Part shown: one piece after another, positions 59,771-64,000 of the stretch
How positions within the stretch are numbered: position 1 is the first letter of the stretch
Layout: the number at the start of each line of letters is the position of its first letter
Source: Fibrivirga algicola
Lineage (GTDB): Bacteria > Bacteroidota > Bacteroidia > Cytophagales > Spirosomataceae
Direction: 5' to 3'
Assembly: GCF_011742925.1 (NCBI RefSeq)
Contig: NZ_WAEL01000002.1
Location: 496,001 to 560,000 of the forward strand
DNA: 64,000 nt
Translations under genes and position numbers: made by a program
Notes under the pieces: model-generated
Told to the model about the DNA's origin: nothing
The model's input: only the letters and a program-made list of their open reading frames with translations
Database searches by the model: none

Positions 59771-60957
59771 TGACCCACAAACGCCAGCACCTGGTCAATT
59801 ACGTATTGCTGCTCCTCGTCGGTAAGCGTAGGGTACATAGGTAGGCTCAGGCAACGGCTGTAGTAGCGTTCGGCCAGCGGATGGTCACCGGGCGCATTCG
59901 TGTTCCCCTGATTGCTTTGCTGCTGGTAATACGGCATGGTATGCACCGGAATGTAGTGTACCTGCGCAAAAATGTTGTTGGCCCGAAGATGATCGTACAA
60001 CCCCTTCCGGTCGTCGACCTGCACCACGTACAAGTGGTAGGCGTGGCCTACGTTTTCGGGCGGAACAATAGTCTGTACGTTCGTGTCGGCAAAGGCAGCA
60101 TCGTAGCGCGCCGCAATGGCGCGGCGGCGGATCAGCATCTGATCAGCGCGGTTTAGCTGACTCAGCCCCAATGCCGCCTGCATATCAGTGAGGCGGTAAT
60201 TGTAACCCAGTTCCTGCAACTGCATATACCAGCCGCCGCGCTCGGGTTCGCCCGCGTAGGGCGGTGTAAAGTCGCCGGGTCTATTGGTGATGCCGTGGGT
60301 ACGTAACCGCATGAGGTGGTTATACAGCGCTTCGGTACCAGCCGTGATCATACCACCTTCCCCACAGGCAATGTGCTTTACGGGATGGAAGCTGAAAATA
60401 GCCAGATCAGCCAGCGACGAGTCGCCACACCGATGGGTTACTCCGTCGTCATCGACGAATGAACCACCTGGTGAATGGCAGCTGTCTTCGAGCAACCACA
60501 AGCCATGCTCATCGGCCAGGGCCCGGAATGCGGCCATATCGACAGGGTAACCGCCAAAATCGACGGGAATGATGCCCGAGAAAAACCCCTTTGGCTTCGA
60601 TTCTACCAGCGCACGCACGGCGTTTATATCCAGCAATACGGTTTCGGGGTCGATGTCGGCGAAATAGACCTCGCCGCCACAATAGCGAACGCAATTGGCC
60701 GACGCCGAGAAGGTAATCGGTGTAGTAATAACCCGTGTTCCTTCGGTAACGCCCAGGGCCATGCAACACAGGTGCAGGGCGGCCGTTCCATTCGACACGG
60801 CTACGGCATAGGGGGCACTAATGTACTCAGCGAACGCTTTTTCAAACGCGCCAATGGCCGGTCCCTGCGTGAGCATCGGCCCGCGCAGCACCTCGGCCAC
60901 CGCCGCAATATCTTCGTCGGTAATGTGTTGCCGACCGTATGGAATGGGATTGTTCAT
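59767..60957 (-). CDS. pseC: UDP-4-amino-4,6-dideoxy-N-acetyl-beta-L-altrosamine transaminase
   Basis: A 396-residue PLP-dependent DegT/DnrJ/EryC1 aminotransferase. It starts at the ATG 60957 (MNNPIPYGRQHITDEDI), a typical PseC N-terminus. The frame runs 57 codons further upstream through sequence overlapping pldA and is not used. Motifs are SNGTAALHL, TTPITFSASANC, LLEDSCHSPGG and PLP lysine Lys194 in SFHPVKHIACGEGG. It adds the 4-amino group to the PseB product. It lies 19 bases behind pldA and overlaps the membrane-protein gene by four bases. Confidence 0.94.
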   Translation of the reverse strand: MNNPIPYGRQHITDEDIAAVAEVLRGPMLTQGPAIGAFEKAFAEYISAPYAVAVSNGTAALHLCCMALGVTEGTRVITTPITFSASANCVRYCGGEVYFADIDPETVLLDINAVRALVESKPKGFFSGIIPVDFGGYPVDMAAFRALADEHGLWLLEDSCHSPGGSFVDDDGVTHRCGDSSLADLAIFSFHPVKHIACGEGGMITAGTEALYNHLMRLRTHGITNRPGDFTPPYAGEPERGGWYMQLQELGYNYRLTDMQAALGLSQLNRADQMLIRRRAIAARYDAAFADTNVQTIVPPENVGHAYHLYVVQVDDRKGLYDHLRANNIFAQVHYIPVHTMPYYQQQSNQGNTNAPGDHPLAERYYSRCLSLPMYPTLTDEEQQYVIDQVLAFVGQ

Positions 60958-60976
60958 TATAACGTATGTAAAACGG

Positions 60977-61897
60977 TCATAGCCATTCAACCAGCGGAAC
61001 AGCAATGCCAATGGTAGTTTGCCGGTAGTTATAGTCAACCAGCGTTTCACCGTAACCGTGCAAAATCTGCAGGTCACCCCGCAGGTTTCCGGCAATGGGA
61101 AATGTCCAGTCGAACTGCACCTGCCCACGATTCAGCTTACCTATCCGCAACGAATGGCTTCCGATCAGCGAAAATAGGTGTTGGCCCGTCCGATACATAA
61201 TGACGGCATCACCCCGACCCACGTAGTTGGCAATGGCTGGATTTTCGTCGTCGGCATCGGGAAGCCGATACCAGGGACGCACCAGTACCGCCCAACGGCC
61301 ACGTTCCAGACCAACCTGAGCAAACACCCGGTTCCAGCTTCGCGAAAGCGGAAGTGAGCGACCATTGGACTGGTGATTAAAGCCCAAACCGATCATCCGT
61401 GTTCGCAGACCAAACAAGGTAAAGTTGGTCGGGAAATTCAGAATTACTTCCGGCTCATAATTCGTTTCGCGGAAAGGTCGCGAAAAGAGAATATTGTACA
61501 ACTGCCAGTGCGATTTCTGAGTGTAGGCTACCCACAACGTACCCCGCCCGAAGATGCGTTGCAACACCTTCACCTTTAGGCTCAGCTGAAACTTAGCCTC
61601 GTAGTTGCCATAATCTGACCGGTAAATCTGCGAGTAACCCGGCGTTTCACTCATCGGTTGTTCGTTGGGTTGGTTTGTCCAGCGGCCAGCCGTGATGTAA
61701 ACGGGTCTATACGGCGTTATAACGAATGCCTTTTGCTGATTGGCGGGGTCCAGATCCCAGCGATCGGTCAGGGTACCAAACCTGGTTTCAGCTTTAAACA
61801 AGGTCGAGTCCTGCGCTTGTCCAGTCACTGGCAGCCAACTCAATAACAGTACACTCAGGATCCGACAAGCAGCTAATTGGTTGCTAATGACAGGCAT
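60977..61897 (-). CDS. pldA: Outer-membrane phospholipase A (OMPLA)
   Basis: A 306-residue outer-membrane beta-barrel lipase. The signal peptide ends near GQAQ (about residue 29). The catalytic His/Ser pair is in LGFNHQSNGRSLPLSRSWNRVF, with Asn of SWNR third. WVAYTQKSHWQLYN and SRPFRETNYEPE are family hallmarks. In Gram-negatives the enzyme is dormant until the outer membrane is disturbed, then hydrolyses phospholipids. Here it sits inside the pseudaminic acid cluster, 74 bases after pseB and 19 before pseC, in the same orientation, which is unusual. It may help a surface polymer pass the membrane, but that is speculation. Confidence 0.9.
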   Translation of the reverse strand: MPVISNQLAACRILSVLLLSWLPVTGQAQDSTLFKAETRFGTLTDRWDLDPANQQKAFVITPYRPVYITAGRWTNQPNEQPMSETPGYSQIYRSDYGNYEAKFQLSLKVKVLQRIFGRGTLWVAYTQKSHWQLYNILFSRPFRETNYEPEVILNFPTNFTLFGLRTRMIGLGFNHQSNGRSLPLSRSWNRVFAQVGLERGRWAVLVRPWYRLPDADDENPAIANYVGRGDAVIMYRTGQHLFSLIGSHSLRIGKLNRGQVQFDWTFPIAGNLRGDLQILHGYGETLVDYNYRQTTIGIAVPLVEWL

Positions 61898-61971
61898 AAC
61901 GTGACAGTTAGAATGAACAACGCAGAACGATGTAAGTGGCTAACCACCAAAATACTGCATTGTTCATCCCC

Positions 61972-62988
61972 CTACACGCTGAACGTCGGGTCTACGTGTT
62001 CGCGGATTTGGTCGCGCAACTGATCAACGGTTAGCCAATCGGTGTTGGTGCCCGAATTGTACTTGAAGCCTTCGGAAACGCGGTTACCGTTGAACGCCTT
62101 CAGGTAGTCATCAACCTCCCAGGTGGGGGTCGAAGGTGTAATCACATAGTACCGTTCGGTTTCAACTGTATTGAGCGAATCTGTTTCGGTGATCATCTCT
62201 TCGTGCAGTTTCTCACCGGGACGTACCCCCACCAGCACCTGCTCGCAGTTGGGACCAATGGCCGTGGCCACGTCGGTAATCCGGTACGACGGAATCTTGG
62301 GTACGTAGATTTCACCGCCCCAGGCATGTTCCAGCGCATACAGCACCATCTCCACACCATCTTCGAGCGAGATGTTGAAACGTGTCATGTCGTTATGCGT
62401 GATGGGCAATACGCCTTCTTTCCGCTTCTCCAGGAAGAACGGTACCACCGACCCCCGCGAGCCGATCACGTTGCCGTAACGAACCACCGAGAAGGTCAGG
62501 TCACGCGCACCTTTCATGTTGTTGGCAGCCACGAAGAGTTTATCCGAGCAGAGTTTAGTCGCGCCGTACAGGTTGATCGGCGCGGCGGCTTTATCCGTCG
62601 AAAGGGCCACTACACGTTGTACGCCGTTGTCGAGGGCCGCGTTGATCACGTTCTCGGCACCGAAGACATTGGTCTTGATGCATTCCATCGGATTGTATTC
62701 AGCGGCGGGTACCTGCTTCAGCGCAGCAGCGTGAATGATAATGTCGATACCTTCGCAAGCCCGCTTCAGCCGTTCACCATCGCGCACGTCGCCGATAAAA
62801 TAGCGCATGGCTTTGTAGGTACTGGTCGGAAACGTCTGGCTCATTTCGAACTGCTTCAGTTCGTCGCGCGAGTACACCACCAGCCGTTTAATGTTGGGAT
62901 GGCGCTTCAGCACCATTTCCACGAACTTCTTGCCAAATGAGCCGGTACCACCGGTGATAAGGATGGATTTATTTGATAGATCAAGCAT
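61972..62988 (-). CDS. pseB: UDP-N-acetylglucosamine 4,6-dehydratase (inverting)
   Basis: A 338-residue SDR enzyme, the first step of pseudaminic acid synthesis. The start is the ATG at 62988 (MLDLSNKSILITGG); the frame extends 20 codons upstream into the next gene. Motifs are GGTGSFGKK for NAD(P), STDKAAAPINLYGATK with the catalytic TDK and YxxxK, and RYGNVIGSRGSVVPFF. C-terminal residues VGVRPGEKLHEEMIT match the inverting PseB/FlaA1 group. It follows the DUF115-like gene by 31 bases. Confidence 0.95.
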   Translation of the reverse strand: MLDLSNKSILITGGTGSFGKKFVEMVLKRHPNIKRLVVYSRDELKQFEMSQTFPTSTYKAMRYFIGDVRDGERLKRACEGIDIIIHAAALKQVPAAEYNPMECIKTNVFGAENVINAALDNGVQRVVALSTDKAAAPINLYGATKLCSDKLFVAANNMKGARDLTFSVVRYGNVIGSRGSVVPFFLEKRKEGVLPITHNDMTRFNISLEDGVEMVLYALEHAWGGEIYVPKIPSYRITDVATAIGPNCEQVLVGVRPGEKLHEEMITETDSLNTVETERYYVITPSTPTWEVDDYLKAFNGNRVSEGFKYNSGTNTDWLTVDQLRDQIREHVDPTFSV

Positions 62989-63019
62989 ATGAGATGGGTA
63001 CACGGAAATGGTACGCGGA

Positions 63020-63919
63020 TTATTGAATGTTGACTCTTCTGAACGCATCGACGTAGCTTTTGGCGCTTGCGTTCAGGACCTGAACGTTCAGCGAGGCAGC
63101 ATAGTCGCGCAGGACTTCGTAACTATAAAATGCTTTTGACAGCGACGCAAATTGCGCTGACATCCGCGAGGTTTCTTTCTTCACTACGTCGTAAACCGGA
63201 ATGTAAGCTACCGTGCCGGGTTTATCATAGAAGTGCTCCTGCTTCATCAACAGTTCATTGCTTTCTGACATCCGGATTTCTTCATGCCAGGAATGATCGG
63301 CCCCAAACAGGTACACTTCCTTGAAACGCCGGGTGATGGCCAGATACAGCGACGCCGCCAGAATATTCTGCGATTGCGGCATGCCCCAACCCTTTCGAAA
63401 AATGAAAAAGCGAAACCAGTCGTACCCTCGCACAACAGTGTAGTTGAAAAAGACAACGCTGACGTTTGGATGCTTCCGATGCAGCTGGCCGATCAGGTAG
63501 CTACCCCGCGCCGATTGGGGCACAAACAGGGTCATGGGCCATACGGTGAGGTTGATCAGGCAGCGAATCGTTTTTTCAACGTCTTTCCGGCTGTTGTTTT
63601 GTTCGCTGTACAGGAAAAACGCCGGGTCGAGCAAGGCGTAGTTCATCGGCTGCAACTGCGCATACTCGGGCGATGACGCGAAGTTGTTCACGCAGATCAC
63701 CTCCGTTTCCCGAATGAACGCCAGGTCAGTATCAAGCGATTGCCGAAGTGATGGGCCATTACCAAGAATAGAGCAGGCCGATTTCTGGGGAGCGGGGAAG
63801 GCTACCGAAAAGCGGGATTTGATCAGTACTTTCAGTAACGACAGCACCGTGTCGATGAAGAGACCAACGTGACGCGAAGCGGCGTTAAAACTAGTTTCGA
63901 GCATAGAAGCACCCACCAT
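63020..63919 (-). CDS. DUF115/GT42-like glycosyltransferase candidate
   Basis: A 299-residue protein. The core (about 45-245) opens with SILGNGPSLRQSL, the nucleotide-binding start of DUF115/Maf and GT42 sialyltransferase-like folds. It continues with VICVNNFASSP, YDWFRFFIFRKGWGMPQSQN and ASLYLAITRRFKEVYLFGADHSW, a segment resembling the GYKEIYLSGID of GT42 enzymes. There is no signal peptide; a weak hydrophobic stretch lies at the N-terminus. It is the head gene of the pse cluster, so transfer of pseudaminic acid to a polysaccharide or protein is a reasonable inference. The Met at 63904 is an alternative start, 18 bases after the predicted transcription start. Confidence 0.7.
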   Translation of the reverse strand: MVGASMLETSFNAASRHVGLFIDTVLSLLKVLIKSRFSVAFPAPQKSACSILGNGPSLRQSLDTDLAFIRETEVICVNNFASSPEYAQLQPMNYALLDPAFFLYSEQNNSRKDVEKTIRCLINLTVWPMTLFVPQSARGSYLIGQLHRKHPNVSVVFFNYTVVRGYDWFRFFIFRKGWGMPQSQNILAASLYLAITRRFKEVYLFGADHSWHEEIRMSESNELLMKQEHFYDKPGTVAYIPVYDVVKKETSRMSAQFASLSKAFYSYEVLRDYAASLNVQVLNASAKSYVDAFRRVNIQ

Positions 63920-63927
63920 CGGGCTTG

Positions 63928-63935
63928 CAAAAATA
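63928..63935 (-). promoter_or_regulatory. Candidate -7 box for the pse operon
   Basis: CAAAAATA on the plus strand is TATTTTTG on the minus strand, an exact TANNTTTG. It lies 8 bases upstream of the first ATG of the head gene, so the transcript would be nearly leaderless or start translation at 63904. No good -33 TTG is seen. Confidence 0.35.
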
Positions 63936-64000
63936 CCATAATGGCGGCAATACCTATTCGTCGCTTTTTTTCCTCTGCGTGTTTTCCTGGACGATAAGCG

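Overview
The window reads as chromosome of a Bacteroidota bacterium, most likely Cytophagales close to Spirosoma and relatives. This is inferred from a SusC/SusD pair, a type IX secretion (T9SS) C-terminal signal, Bacteroidota-type -7 boxes (TANNTTTG), the lack of Shine-Dalgarno sequences, a GC content in the mid-50s by eye, and the CAZyme repertoire. I see no rRNA, tRNA, CRISPR array, IS element or prophage. 42 protein genes are called.

Region 1 (1-10.9 kb, minus strand) is a glucuronoxylan module. It holds a GH10 xylanase, a GH43 enzyme, a pirin, an SDR dehydrogenase, a GH67 alpha-glucuronidase, a CE15 glucuronoyl esterase and a GH115 alpha-glucuronidase. Together these can cut the xylan backbone, its arabinose or xylose branches, the methylglucuronate branches and the lignin-glucuronate ester. 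A divergent LacI-type regulator (11.8-12.8 kb) faces the module across a 905-base gap that carries three LacI-like operator candidates.

Region 2 (13.2-28.1 kb, plus strand) is a polysaccharide utilisation locus. It starts with a NarL-type response regulator and a TPR histidine kinase, followed by susC, susD, an IPT/TIG surface lipoprotein, a GH26 mannanase with a T9SS tail, a TolB-like propeller protein and a DUF4965 protein. Control by a simple two-component pair, rather than a hybrid sensor or ECF sigma factor, is unusual for such a locus.

Region 3 (28.2-54.5 kb) is mixed. It includes an AT-rich LRR lipoprotein, a Ycf48-like propeller, a GH3 glucosidase, a potassium channel with a zinc ribbon, a TlpA-type thioredoxin, NIPSNAP, a GH9 cellulase, a sialate-O-acetylesterase-like enzyme, a 1073-residue ThuA/PQQ/PKD/cytochrome c/CBM fusion, a second GH26, an aldo/keto reductase, an EamA transporter, an AraC regulator, a lactate permease and a GHL6-type hydrolase. 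The promoter of the NIPSNAP-GH9 group resembles that of the Region 2 regulator operon over about 75 bases, so the two groups may be co-regulated.

Region 4 (54.7-63.9 kb, minus strand) encodes all six steps to CMP-pseudaminic acid (PseB, C, H, G, I, F). Interspersed are a GT-C-like membrane protein, an outer-membrane phospholipase A and, at the head, a DUF115/GT42-like protein that is a candidate sugar transferase.

Across the window run many near-perfect intergenic inverted repeats, at least two REP/BIME-like C-rich elements, a second degenerate repeat family near the pse genes, and a strikingly over-represented nonamer, CAGGTACGT.
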